A DNA stretch of 64,000 nucleotides from the NCBI GenBank assembly GCA_037044905.1, contig JBAOKB010000094.1, positions 1-64,000 of the forward strand, given 5' to 3'. The notes beneath the pieces were generated by a model. That model saw only the letters and a program-made list of their open reading frames with translations. It was not told the DNA's origin and did no database searches. Every line of letters begins with the position of its first letter. Positions within the stretch are counted from its first letter, which is position 1. This DNA comes from Hortaea werneckii. Its lineage: Eukaryota; Ascomycota; Dothideomycetes; Mycosphaerellales; Teratosphaeriaceae. The position numbers and the translations under genes were made by a program. Positions 42,259-54,072 of this stretch are shown one piece after another.

Positions 42259-43067
42259 GGTGAGAGCGCTTTTCTGCCGACAGGCGTGACTTCATTTCAT
42301 GGTTCTCTCTGCACGACAGAAATCGTGAGTTTTGCAATTTGCAGCCAAAAGCAGTGACCAAATGGGTTGTAGTGGTTGGAGTAGGTATTTTGATTAACGA
42401 AAAAGATGTACTGTGCAGTAGGAGAATCGAGGTAAGTGAGGTGGGCGCCACCCGGGCGTCCACATTGCCAGACTGGTGACCTGAGGCACCAGCCACTATG
42501 ACCAAAACTCCCGAGGTCGTCCCGGAGGCAATGGAAGCAGCCGACCACCATCTCAACCAATCTCCCCTTCTCAGGTCTGGAATATATATCATACCTTTCA
42601 TACTTACCACTGAGTAATGCTGCACTCCAAAGTGAGATCCAGCAGGGCTTTGTGTGCCATGCTGATTGATGATTTCCTCTCCAACCCCGACGGATCTACG
42701 CTTGTTGCCGCTTCGCCGATCTCAAAAAGCATGACAAGGTCTCCATCATGTCCCCGCCTACCGGACAATCTATCACCGACCTTCTCCTCATTTCTCACCC
42801 AGGTTGGGGGTCACAAACGACAATCACTCGAGCTCTTATTCCTTCAAGACCCGTTGTTGCTCTGATCATGACGTTCGATGCCGCTTTGCCCTATGCCCAG
42901 GACCAACATGCCGCTTGTGGGGGTCTTTCTGGATAAATCCCATTGCTCGCCGGTGAAATTGGAGACATTGGCCTCCATTTAAACACGTCTTGTAGGCCAC
43001 TAAAGGTTCAGCAGGTATTGTAGGTCTATTTGATTACTTTTTTTTTTTTTTTTTCAATTCGTTTCCA
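42259..43067. other. Intergenic region between ARV1 and the GH31 gene (divergent promoters)
   Basis: About 0.8 kb between two divergent start codons. A run of 17 T (43038-43054) lies 13 bp upstream of the GH31 ATG, a typical fungal promoter or leader feature. No gene. Confidence 0.6.
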
Positions 43068-45335
43068 ATGGGGAGAATCTCTCTAGCGTTCGCTGCTACG
43101 GCGGCTCTTTTATTGCAACAGGTCTTCGCCGGACGTGGTCCGCCAGATGCAGCTTGGCACTGGCACAAGGGGTCTCACGACGAGAAGCCGTCTGTTTCTG
43201 TAGCCTCTACTTCGCCATTTGCTCTAGATGTCGGCAAATTTGGAGGTGCAGTGCATAACTCTGCTATACTAGTTGGCGGCACCAACAGCTCTGCATCGCC
43301 TGTCGCTGCTTCTGCTTCGGGTCAATTTGCAAACAATCAGGGACAAGTAGCATGGGAACCTGTCAACTCACAGGTGGCTCGTGTCACTGTAAACACCAGT
43401 TCCTCTTTCGTGGGTGCGCGCTTCTCTGCGGAGGCAGGAGACCGTTTCTACGGCGTCTGGGAGTACCCTTGGGATGACCATCTGGACAATTCTGGTATTG
43501 AATTTGACCTGAAAGGCGTAGGAAACTCCGAAGGAGTCAATTGGGCCAACGCTCGTGCGCCTTTCTTTTTCAGCAACGCAGGCTACGGTGTGTACGCAGA
43601 CACGCTCCAAATGGGATCGTTCAACTTCAGTATGCCTGGCACAGCAGAGTTCGTCTTCAATACGAGCAGCCTAGTCTACTACGTGATCCTACCAGACCGA
43701 CCTGGAGACCTGAAGAGTATCTTGTCATCGTATGCTAAGCTCAGCTCGACGATCGAGATGCCTCCCGATTCTGGATACGGACCAACGTTCTGGAGCGACA
43801 ACTTTGAAGAAGACTTTCACGGAAGTGTTTCAAATGCTCAAGAAAATTATTACGATGTGATCAACCACCTTTACTACAATCAGATTCGTGCTACATCCAT
43901 GTTCGCGGACCGACCTTATGGGACAGGCAACTACAGCTATGGCAACTTTGATTTCGACCCTGTGTATTACCCAACTCCGGAAGCTTTCATCAAGAACCTG
44001 TAAGTCCTCAGATGTCCGACTAAAGCCCACACGACTAACCGATCTAGGTCTGACTGGGGTTTCGACTTCCAAGTCTGGGTTGCAAACCGGGCTTTCCTTG
44101 ATACCGAACTATACAATGCCTCTGTTGCAAACGGCTGGCTGTTCCCTGGCATCGATGGAGAGATCTTCCGCGGCCCAGCCTTGAACCTGAGCATACCCGA
44201 AGCATATGACTATTTCAAGCAACACTTGTCCTACTTCCCATCAGTGGGAGTGAAGGGCTACAAGATCGATCGAGGCGAAGAAGGCGAGATGCCAGTCTTC
44301 GAACAAAATGTTCAGATGTCGCTCTTCATCCAGCTCTGCTACGAGACCGTGGTTGAGAAATGGGGAGAAAGCAGTTTCTTTGACTTTGCACGGAGTGTAG
44401 TCGACCGTTCTAGATCTAAGACCAACGTCTGGAACGGCGACGCCCACTCAAACTACACCGGCTTTGCGTACTCCGTCACGAGCGGTATCCGATCCGGTCT
44501 GGTGGGCTTCTCCACATGGTCAAGCGATACTGGGGGATACATCCGCGAGGAGAATGACCCTAAGGAAGATCTCTGGGCCAGATGGATGTGGTTCAGCACA
44601 TTCTCGCCCGTCTACGAGATCCCGATCGGGACGAATCATACACCCTGGTACCCGCCATATACATCCGACCTTGTTGACGTGTTGAAAGAGTCCGCGAACA
44701 TGCACCACAACCTGTTCCCGTACATCAAATCCTATACTTACCAAGCTCACAAGACAGGCATCCCAGTCATGCGAGCAGCATTCCTTGAGGCGCCATACGA
44801 TGAGAAGACATACGACATGACGGATGCGTACTACTTTGGGTCGGAACTCTTCGTAGCGCCCATTGTCACCGCAGAGGATCAAAGGACCGTCTACTTCCCA
44901 GAAGGCACTAAGTACCTTGAGTACTTCAACAAATCCTCCGTCTACGAAGGCGGAAGCAGTGCGAGCGTAGAGATGGACGTACACTACATCCCAGCATATG
45001 TCCGTGCCGGTGCCATCGTTCCGAGAGGAGACATCTATCAAGGGAACAACAAGTGGACGGAAGACTGGAAGCCTGAATTGACGATCGAGTTGTACCCGTC
45101 CAAAGAGGTCCCGTGGTCAAGCTTCGCTTACTACAATGGCGACAGGAAGCAAGAAGTTCCCATCACGATGAAAATGTTACATCACTCGGGGCAGGTTGAG
45201 ATTGAGTATGGCCATGTTGGAATTGGTGGAAAGATTGTGTTGTTCGCAAGAGACGGAATGCACAATGCTACGCTACATGCTGGCGGTGGGTTCGCATCGT
45301 TTAATGAGGTCGAGAGCCTGTTCGATGACTACTAG
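43068..45335 (+). CDS. Secreted glycoside hydrolase family 31 enzyme
   Basis: Exon 1 at 43068-43999 and exon 2 at 44048-45335, with a 48-bp intron (739 aa). A signal peptide (1-21, ending QVFAG) precedes a beta-sandwich N-domain and the GH31 barrel. The catalytic nucleophile is D385 in YKIDRGEEGEMP and the acid/base is D471 in WSSDTGGY, with the usual spacing. Many N-glycosylation sites fit secretion. GH31 includes alpha-glucosidases, alpha-xylosidases and sulfoquinovosidases. The nucleophile context (DRGEEGEM rather than DMNEP) is unlike starch-type alpha-glucosidases and closer to the xylosidase/other branch, so the substrate is open. It acts outside the cell on alpha-linked sugars. Confidence 0.92.
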
Positions 45336-45511
45336 GGTGGATAGCAGACAAAGACGTTGACTGCGAGATTGGCCTGGCGAACGAGGAAACAGCGCAGTAA
45401 AAAGTGACAAAACACATTACAGCCGTCGTTTAGTTGGAGTAGAATGTACAAGAAGTCACGTTACATAGCAAGCTGCGAAAGAGGCGAGCAAAACGCTTTA
45501 CGGGGACTCCT

Positions 45512-46709
45512 TCATACTTTCTCTTTTTCCTTCGCCTTCTCGCTCGCGCCTTTGATGAAGCGGGAAAGGTCACCGACTGTAGAATGATTAGCCTGCAAAC
45601 TCACATGGGAGACGAGCCTGGAGCTCACTCACCTGGCAGTTGGAACGGGAAGTCAAGCGACGCCAACAAGATTGCAAAGAAGATCCACCAGCCTAGTAGA
45701 TCCGATACAAATGTCAAAGCGCCAGCGGCCTTTTGACAAGCCATACCAGCATCCGTGGCACCCAAGGCATTGTTCCAGTATGCGCCAGCAAGACAGCCAA
45801 AGCCTGCGGTTAGGGTCACAAAAATGCCGAAGAAGACGATGTTCGTCCGGAGTGAGCAGATGGTATAGATGAAGCAGAGTAGACCCATGAAGAGGTGGAG
45901 GAATGCTTAGAAAGACGTCAGTCTATGCTCTAGCAATTTAGATGCCTGTGAGACTAAGGAACCGCTTACCGAAGCTTGCCAGGAATTCAGGGTTCTCTGC
46001 GCCGGTCGGGTATTGATCGGTCACGAACGCACCAGTCGCATTGTAGTAGGGCGTAAGGGTGCTTGCAAAGGCGATCCAGAATGCGCCGAAAGTGCCGAAG
46101 ACAACAAAGGGGAAGGTATTACCGACGATCCACTGATGCAGGATAGATCATTAGCAATGGATGGCGCAGTGGATGGAATAATTTCTTACCTCGCCAACTG
46201 AACCGATGATCATTAAGACGCCGCCAAACCCAACATAGACGCCGACGTTCGATGCGCCAAGGCCACCAGCTCCCCTCCAGCCCATAAGGATGCATGAAAG
46301 AGGGCTTAGTGAGAGAAGGAAGCCGGACAGGGCGCTATATATATATATGAGCCAAACGCACGCGAAACAGCAGTTCTTCATCAACTTACAGAGGGGTCGG
46401 GTTACCAAATGTCTTGCGAAGCTCACCAGCTACCCTGCTCTGAGGTGAGAGGTACATTTTCTCAAACAGCTCAGGGGAGATGGAGAGACTCCCGGCAGTC
46501 CGGATGCGTTGCAAAGCATGATCCGGATCTGCAGTATCGTCGAGGTGGTAGCCTGCTTCCGGTCTGAGCGGTTGTGTAGAGTTGTAGCGGTGCGCTGACC
46601 CAAGCTCACTCTTCTCCCAGTCCTTCTCGAGAGGCGGTGTCCCGCCACCGCCAGCGGTGAGGTTCTCATTGTTTTGCGCCGCGCGATAGGTATCTACGTT
46701 GGTCGCCAT
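45512..46709 (-). CDS. GPR1/FUN34/YaaH family acetate transporter
   Basis: Five exons: 46709-46390, 46334-46190, 46132-45970, 45905-45633 and 45576-45512, in phase throughout (321 aa). After a cytosolic N-terminus the family signature FGNPTPLALSGF opens the first of six membrane helices, followed by [31 protein letters not shown], the FTLTPYYNA-like STLTPYYNATGAF and AFLHLFMGLLCFIYTICSLRTN. The last exon is a short charged tail (GDLSRFIKGASEKAKEKEKV). Fungal members (AcpA, Ady2) import acetate by proton symport and are induced on acetate and repressed by glucose. Plasma membrane location is inferred from the family. Confidence 0.93.
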
Positions 46710-48790
46710 AGCGAGAGATATAGTGAGAAACGACTCGAATGGCTCGTAATGCTGAGAGAGAGCGGACGAAGACTATAAGATAAATGGGCACGACAGCATG
46801 CGATACAGACCACTGGTCTTCTTACCATATAAGAGCATGGGCAACCCCTCACTCTTCATAATGGAACCACGGCAACTGTAGCCATCCGCGAGTCAAGTCT
46901 CCTCAAACGGTCTACAGAAGGCTAGATGTCTTACGCTGGACCGGATCTGGTACAGATCCTCTCTATGGACAGCTTGGACAGAACACTGAATGAGGCGTAC
47001 TCTTGTGTATACGTACCTCCAGCTATCCATATGGAGTCTGGTGCCATCTGATGCCCGCAGCTGCGGTTGGTCGGCGCTCGCCGTACCTTTTCACACGGGA
47101 CTAGCGGCTCCCCGGGAATCTGGATGTCCGGCATTCAGGAGTTTGATCGTCGGGAGGCCAGCGGGATGGTGTGATGGGATGGGCACATTTTTTTGGTACG
47201 TCTAGCAGCGTGATGCAGCGGGAAATCATCGAACAAGTCCGGACGGCGTTGACATCGAGCTGTCTGTGCCGGACAGGCGGAGGTAAGTGAGCAGTAGAGA
47301 GTAGCTTGCTAGCTCTGGTTTAGGATTGTGACAACGACCAGTGATGTTTGCGGGGAAAGCCAGAGCAAAATGCGGAGGTGGAGCTTAAAGGACAGTTGCC
47401 CATGGGGAAATGCCTTGGCGAGCCATTATTATTATTAGCGAGTCATAGTCCACTGTACTGTACAGTGCCAGAGCCAACCAGGCAATGGGGCTGCAAGCCA
47501 ACGAGTGACTTGATGAACATCTTGACGGTGGTCGTTATCTCATCGACATGCCGAGATCGTAACACGGTGAACGCAGCTTCATGCTCGTTGTCCAGATATC
47601 ACAGCTTAGACAGCTGTAGACAGATTGGACAGGCGGCAACGACGAATCCCGAACGAGACTGACATTTCATCTTCTTACTGCCGCATTCACGGGTTCCAAA
47701 TCAGTAAAATAGTCAACCAATAGGAACTTTACCAGGCAGCCGATCGGTGCCGTCAAGCGAGGGCCAGCAGATGGGAATAAAACCCCCTCGCAGCAAGCAA
47801 GCCACTGCGCAGCAGATCGCCGGTTTGCCGGCCACTACATGCGTCCCGTGACACGGCCGAAACCAGGCCGATCCAGTTTACGGAGGCAAATCCGGAAGAG
47901 CGAGGCTGGAAGCATAAATTTTGAGGGTTGGTTTGTAGTAAGAGTGATAAACGAGCCGCAAGTCCCAATTGGCTGGGAAGTTCACGAGAAGGGTTGGTAT
48001 CGTATCGGTTGGTATGTACAGTAGCTGGTATGTGGTTTTGTGAGAGCATCATGTATTGGACTTTTTCACATCCAAGTTGAACCCTTTCCCCTCCAAATTT
48101 AAGCGTCCGCTGATTCAGCACCGCAAAGCCCTGTGCCCCACTCCTCCGAAGTATCCCCCTTGGTCTTTCAATCCATACACGAATCTGGTGACACCTGCTC
48201 AAGACCGCAAGATGAGTTCACATCATTCCTCGATCATCGAGTTGTGATAGGCATGGACTTGAGGCATGCAAGCCTTGTGTCTGCAATACGAGTTGCAGAA
48301 CAATCAGAATGGTTCGCCATTAGCATTCCATCTCCTTATCCGAAACCAATTGATCGGTCATTGAGGGGACAGAAGACACTGCGCTCCTCAATATCGTAGG
48401 TCCTACCATACTAATTTACATATCACGTCCCCTAGGTTCCCTGGGGCTGCACTTTATGTGTCTTCATAGCCTAGATTGTTTGAAGCAGGTCTCATTGAGA
48501 GATTGAAGTATTCCCTCGCATATCTGACACCCAAACAAGCTCCGTGGGCATGCCCGAGGATTCATCGCCATTGCTGAATTCAGTAATCTCATTGTGGACT
48601 TGAAGCAACCTGTTCTCGGACCACTGGAAACGAAGAACATTCATGACCACCGGAAACGCTGAAATAAACTTGCTACCCCGCCTCGGGGAAAGTCATGAGC
48701 CAGTCCAGGCAACGAACGAAGAACAATCTCCCATATTTGGCTGCACTTCCGACAACTGAAGTCGGATGGTATTGAATTGAATACACGAAG
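46710..48790. other. Intergenic region, 2.1 kb
   Basis: Between the divergent starts of the acetate transporter and the GST gene. The long upstream region suits a carbon-regulated transporter promoter, but no specific sites were assigned. Short ORFs here have no support. Confidence 0.5.
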
Positions 48791-49494
48791 ATGGCACCCA
48801 TTACGCTCTACTTCCTCCAAGCGTCAAGGTCAATAAGGACCGCCTGGGTGCTAGAGGAGCTCGGCCTCGAGTACGACGTAGTCTTTGCCGATCGTGAGAA
48901 TGGGAAAGCACCGCAATGGCTCAAAGAGCAAGCCGGCGGTCTTGGAAAGCTCCCGGCCTTGAAAGATGGCGACCTAATGCTATATGAGAGCGGCAATATC
49001 ACAGAGTATGCAGACTTTCCAACTTTGAATCTCACATAAATCGTCAGCTGAAATTCCATGAAAGATACCTCTGCGACACCTACGATAAGCAGCACAAGCT
49101 GCTCCCAGCGCCTGGCGACCCAAAACGGTACGCTGCCCTGCAGTGGGTGCATGCATCAGAAGCTACATACGCCTTGCACGGTCTGGCAGTGCTATACTGT
49201 CGTTGGTTCCAGCAAGACGGTGACAAAGCAAAGACGGAGCAAGGCACCAGCGTCAACGTCCAGAAAGATCTCGATTACCTGGCGTCGGAATTGGAGAAGA
49301 GCAGGGGCAAGTTCTTGCTGGGAGACCAGGTCACGGCAGCAGACTGTATGATGGAGTTCAGTGCGGATTTCATACTTGCGAGACAGCTGGGAACCATGGG
49401 AAAGACGTGGCCGCGCGTGGAGCAGTATATCAAGGACTGTCAGGCGACCCCGACGTGGCAGAAGGCCCAGAAGAAGACGGGACATAAGCTGTAA
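48791..49494 (+). CDS. Glutathione S-transferase
   Basis: Exon 1 at 48791-49005 and exon 2 at 49065-49494, joined over a 59-bp intron (214 aa). The thioredoxin-like N-domain has the glutathione-site block QASRSIRTAWVLEELGLEY, the cis-Pro motif GKLPAL and the Ser-bearing LYESGNITEYL, which is restored only after splicing. The all-alpha C-domain has the N-capping box FLLGDQVTAADCMM. Family: cytosolic GST of the fungal Gtt1/Gst-like type that conjugates or reduces electrophiles. No signal peptide or peroxisomal tag is apparent (ends GHKL). Confidence 0.9.
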
Positions 49495-50753
49495 GCTGCG
49501 GCTGCTTTGACTGATGTTGGTCAGAAATTGTCCAGTCGGAGATGGTCGCTCTAGGAAGGGGGTTTCTGGTGCGTCGCCATGAGACATGTCACGATCTTGC
49601 GTTAGCGGCACTCGGCCTTCATGGGAGGACCAACGCTCTGGAAATTGTGATGCAAGAGATTCTGCAAGGTCACAGAGTTCCACATAGCTCGTCGGTCTGG
49701 CTGAGCCCGCAGTCGAGAACAGAAGATAGAGCACATTGGTTCTTAGAATGTGCGTCGCTTAATTTCCTCCATCAATGGCCTTCCATTTCTGGTGAGCCCA
49801 CGCCGTACATCCGCTGACTTTGACGCTGTCCTTCCAGGGATGCCGCTGTTGTTTTGAGCCAAATGTCGCTTGCGCATCTCCAAGATGAGGTTGGATGTAA
49901 CGTCCCCACTGCGGAAAGTGCCTCGTCATCCCGTGCCTTCCTGATTAGACACAAGCGGCCCGCCACCATCGCACAGCGATAGTACGGGATCAGCGTTCCT
50001 GCGGTTTGTTCTGAAACTTCATCCTGTCAAGTCGAATTCAGGCATGAGGCGTTGCACAGTCTCACGAACCAATCTCTTGCATGTAGTCAGCATCGTATTC
50101 CGTCGCCCGAGCGTTGCGCAATGAATCCATTCCGTCGTGCCGCGGTGAGGCGCTGTGTTGAAGACAGGGGCGCTGTCAGCCTGCTGTGCGCCCAGCATTC
50201 GAATGTCAAACTCGGACTCCAATTTCAAAATGCAATGTCGATCCTTGTAGCAGTTCGCGTTTGTGACTAGACAGAAACGCGGCATCGCTCGTCCCCACGA
50301 GAAGAAAAGCCCTCATATCTGCGGAAATCCGACTTCTATTCGTTCATGGAGGAGGCCTGCTCTGCTTATCCCACGACTTAGTACCACTTTCCTCCCATGA
50401 ATGAGATAGGCATATACAAGACTTGCCGACTTCGCAACGAAAAGAGCCAATCGAGACATTTCTCAGCCCATAAGCAGCCATGTGAAGCAATGCAAGAACG
50501 CTTCACATACTAAACCTGTTGGTCGCGTCTGGATGCTGACACCTGCGCCATGAAACAATCCTTCGGAGAAAAATTGACAGGAATAAGACTCAGGGCAATA
50601 GCGATGTCAGAGGCCTGAACTACATATAAAAGTCACGCCCGCACCAGAAGTGTGTCGAAACACCTCGATCAGTCCTCAGAAAAACAACTTGGACTCTTCA
50701 ACACTCTACACTTTGAACCACGCCACTGCCCTCCCCATTTCCCTTGTTGCAAG
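49495..50753. other. Intergenic region, 1.26 kb
   Basis: Between GST and cupin genes on the plus strand. A TATA-like ACATATAAAAG at about 50622-50632 lies about 125 bp upstream of the cupin start. No gene supported. Confidence 0.5.
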
Positions 50754-51564
50754 ATGCATCGTCTAGCTATTTTAACGGCAACTCTAGCTGCCTCTGCTCT
50801 AGCCGCACCAGCTCCAGCATCCTCCTCTCTCTTCCGCCGCCAGAGCAATGAGACAGCCAACAACCTTGACCTCATCCACAATCTTGAGCTGGCACCAACA
50901 GCTGCCGACCGGATCAATATGCTGACTGCGGAAGACTTCTTGTACGACTTCCTCGCGCCGCCCCCCAACGCTGTCACAACAGGCCAAGGAGGGCATACTG
51001 TCCGATCTGACAGCCTTGTTTTCCCGGCATCGATCGGTACCGGCGTGAGCATGACCGTAGGCTTCATCGGTCCTTGCGGCTTCAATACGCCGCATACCCA
51101 CCCACGCTCAAGTGAGATCAATATCGTCGTGGAAGGACGTCTCGGTAAGTCTTTCCCGACATCCCCTCTCACATCCATTGTTTATCAGAGGAAGCTGCTC
51201 ACACAGAAGTTCCATAGGAACGGAATTCGTGGCCGAGAATGGCGTGAAGCCCATCTCGAACACTCTTAACAAGTTTCAGATGACGATCTTCCCCCAGGGC
51301 GCACTGCACACCGAGTTCAACCCCGACTGCGAGGATGCCATCTTTGTTGCCGGTTTCGCTTCCACTGACCCTGGCGTGGAACAGGCGGCTCAAACGCTTT
51401 TCAGTCTTAATTCTACCCTGGTGAAGGCCGATTTGGGTGTGAACACTATCAATGGGCAAAGTATCGAGGAGTTTAGGCAGCATTTGCCAGCAAATGTGGC
51501 GCTGGGTGTTCAGGAGTGTCTGAACAAATGTGGGCTGAAGCCTTACTCTAGCAACAAGATATAA
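50754..51564 (+). CDS. Secreted germin-like / spherulin-type cupin
   Basis: Exon 1 at 50754-51144 and exon 2 at 51218-51564 (245 aa). I start at 50754 because the signal peptide (MHRLAILTATLAASALAAP) begins there; the frame is open further upstream. A likely Kex-type site (FRRQ) follows. Both cupin motifs are complete: HTHPRSSEINIVVEG (His, His, Glu) and FPQGALHTEFNPDCEDAIF (His). Together these give the 3-His/1-Glu metal site. Germin-like cupins can be manganese oxalate oxidases, superoxide dismutases or metal-binding proteins; activity is not predictable. Two Cys near the C-terminus (CLNKC) may form a disulfide. Confidence 0.9.
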
Positions 51565-52056
51565 GGAGTCTCATGCAGATTCGTGGAGCCACTGGTCGAA
51601 GGAGGAGAGCTACCGTGAGGGAGAAGAATAAGAAAGTACTACTGCGAGAGTGAAAGTCCGTCTTGGATCAATGAATACTATGTATCGTACTCCCCGCTTT
51701 CCAGTTGGCGTCGTGCTGTCGTCCCCAAACGAGTCCCTCACTTGGCGCTCTGCAGAAGTACACCTCCTTTCGCTACGATTGACGATACCGATCTTCCCAC
51801 ATGCAGCTCGAGTCGGCACTTTCGCCTGTTTGACGCTGTGTCCGTAGTGAACTTGGATTCGTTGGAATTTTGCGTCATCGCCTGCCCCACCAATCACGAG
51901 CCCCACCTTGAATGTGTTCACAAGACCTAGTCAGCAACAGCGAAAGAGGCGTAAACATTCTCTATCTCCCACAGTATTCCTCACCACTGTATGTACCCAG
52001 ATATACCGAACTAATTCTTTCGATCACACTCCTGAACGACTAGACACGCTTCCAAA
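51565..52056. other. Intergenic region
   Basis: Between cupin and ACBP genes. A GTATGT...TAG-like segment just upstream of the ACBP ATG might be an intron in its 5' UTR. No gene supported. Confidence 0.45.
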
Positions 52057-52485
52057 ATGCCCGCCCAACAGACCGCCGAGTTCAAGAAGGCCGTCGAGGA
52101 CAGCCGCAAGCTGAAGGCGAAGCCTTCCGATAACGAGCTGCTCGAGGTATATTGGAACGCTATTACATGCAAAGACACATGGACATGGGCTGAGTAATGT
52201 TATAGCTGTACGGCCTCTTCAAGCAGGGCACCCAGGACCCTCCCTTTGAGGAGACCAAGGCTCCCGGCATGTTCGAGCTCAAGGTACGTGACCCACGTTG
52301 ACAGCTCAACTCAAGCACATTGGAGTCAGGCAATAGAAGTCTAACCCTCTTCGCCACTACAGGAGAAGGCGAAGCGCAATGCCTGGCAGAAGCTGGTCGA
52401 CGAGAAGGTCTCCGCCGAGGACGCGCAGCAGAGATACGTGAAGCTGGTCAACGACCTGAAGGAGAAGTACGGCTACAACGGTTAA
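52057..52485 (+). CDS. Acyl-CoA-binding protein
   Basis: Three exons, 52057-52146, 52206-52283 and 52363-52485, all in phase 0 (96 aa). Spliced protein contains FKKAVEDSRKL, KPSDNELLELYGLFKQGTQ, the diagnostic PGMFELKEKAKRNAWQKL and a C-terminal helix ending KYGYNG. This is the ten-kDa cytosolic ACBP, which binds long-chain acyl-CoA esters and supplies them to lipid synthesis. Each exon boundary falls within a helix-coding segment as often seen in fungal ACBP genes. Length is normal (about 87-105 aa). Confidence 0.95.
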
Positions 52486-53268
52486 GCGGTTGCGAGTGCA
52501 GGACCAAGAGCAGAGACATGTTCACGAGAGGACGATTATGATATCCCACAATGCATAGCATTTTCTGCTGAAAACATCCCGAGCGCGAGCTCGCCGCAGA
52601 GCATGGGCAGTAGCTTTACGCCTACTCTCGCTACACTTCCCCCTTTTCTCCTTTCAAAGATTCGATAGTGTTTCATGGGGGCAGGGCTACGTGAGGTCAT
52701 CCATGGGAATGGATAGAAATTGGGGTTAAAAGACGTCCCTTTGACCCCACCCCTACTGCACTTTCGGCTACGCACAGTAGCGGTTACCCGCGCAAGTACC
52801 ATCTTGCTCGCTGACATCAATGCTCACCCAGCACCACAAAGAAAAGACACCCTGGACCCGCCCCAACCATAGCGTCAAGATTTTTTACCGCCTCCTTAAA
52901 TTGAGAATCCCAACCAGCCTGTCAAGCGCTGCACGTTTCCGTCCCGCGCTCTCCAAAAATCTGTCCACAGGCGTTCGCAGGACGCGTGCCGCACCCGGTG
53001 CATATTCCCATACACACGGATAGTCACGACGTTCTTTCCATCTTTGGTATAGAATGCTAGGTCCATCGTTTCATTGATGGGCTTGGTCAACTAATTGGTA
53101 AATTGTGGAAGATGGCGGTGAGGTCAAAGCTGGGCCAGAGGGGTTTTATATAAATCCCTAGGTTCTGTTGATACTCTTTCTGCCCTTTTCTACCCTCATC
53201 CCACCTTCTTTGCACTTCGCCGGGAAGTGATTCAAACTTCTGCTCCATCACCCAGCCCGACAGCTACC
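52486..53268. other. Intergenic region
   Basis: Between ACBP and the next small gene. TTTTATATAAAT (53141-53152) looks like a TATA box about 120 bp upstream of the ATG at 53269. Otherwise nothing. Confidence 0.5.
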
Positions 53269-53811
53269 ATGTCTTCCAAAGACATGCAGTCGAAAACCAT
53301 ACGTTCCAAAATCGTCAGCTTCAGCAGAAAGGTCGCTCGCTCTCTGCTACCTGGCGTGACCCCTCCCAATTTCTCGTCCAGAGCCTATGTGGTCCTCGTC
53401 GCCGTAAAAGCGATATCGGACAAGCATTGCATAGCAAACACACTGCAAGGCAAGAAATGCGAGAACGAAGTATCACCTAAAGCTGTTATTCAATCGATTA
53501 AGCTCCTCTACAAGTTGGTCCATCGGCCACTTTTGGATTTGAAAATCTATGCTAACGCCCAATCTTCTAGCATCACTTCTGATGATGATGAACTGCGTGA
53601 GGACCTCGAGCAGATCGCGGTCAATTGTATATGCACAAATAAGAACATGAACAAGCCACACCATTTGCAAGCAAAGAGAATCGTCGAAGAATGGATTGCC
53701 AAAGCCAACTCTTTGGCAATGTGGGAGTCTGAGAGCTTTTTCAAGTAAGTACGCCCAGGCTTTGCGTTCGCCACATCATCTAATCTTTCTTTAGGCAAGA
53801 GTAACATGCTC
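53269..53811 (+). CDS. Hypothetical protein, family not recognised
   Basis: From the ATG at 53269 (MSSKDMQSKTIRSK) the frame is open to 53748. A GTAAGT donor near 53743 and an acceptor TCTTTAG near 53794 would replace the last codon and end the protein as FFKQE, which is a plausible terminal intron. Either way the product is about 160 aa. It has a basic N-terminus, a central helical part (SSRAYVVLVAVKAISDKH), two or more Cys and a short acidic segment (SDDDELREDLEQ). No signal peptide or known domain. The TATA-like site upstream supports expression. Confidence 0.55.
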
Positions 53812-54072
53812 AAGAAGTCATCTGGCGTTTCTGAGCCCTCTTGTAGAAGAGTGATGTGTTTTGCGGAGGTCATAATGACCCTGAAGGGTGCGCAACCCCT
53901 CTAGGCAGGCATCGCAGCGGCGGTTGAAGATGAAGGGCCTTGAGATGCGTTTGAACTATGTTTTGCTGCCCTAATTCTGTAGTATTTGCATACTCGATGT
54001 ATCTTTACTATTGTGAAAGTCTGACTCAAACAGCTGCTCTACGATCAATTCACCATGTAGAGGGCGAAAAGT

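Noticed and set aside
47753..48202. 149-codon minus-strand ORF
   Set aside because: No recognisable family or hydrophobic pattern; probably chance.
49192..49734. 180-codon ORF antisense to the GST gene
   Set aside because: Shadow of GST exon 2, no domain and no promoter context.
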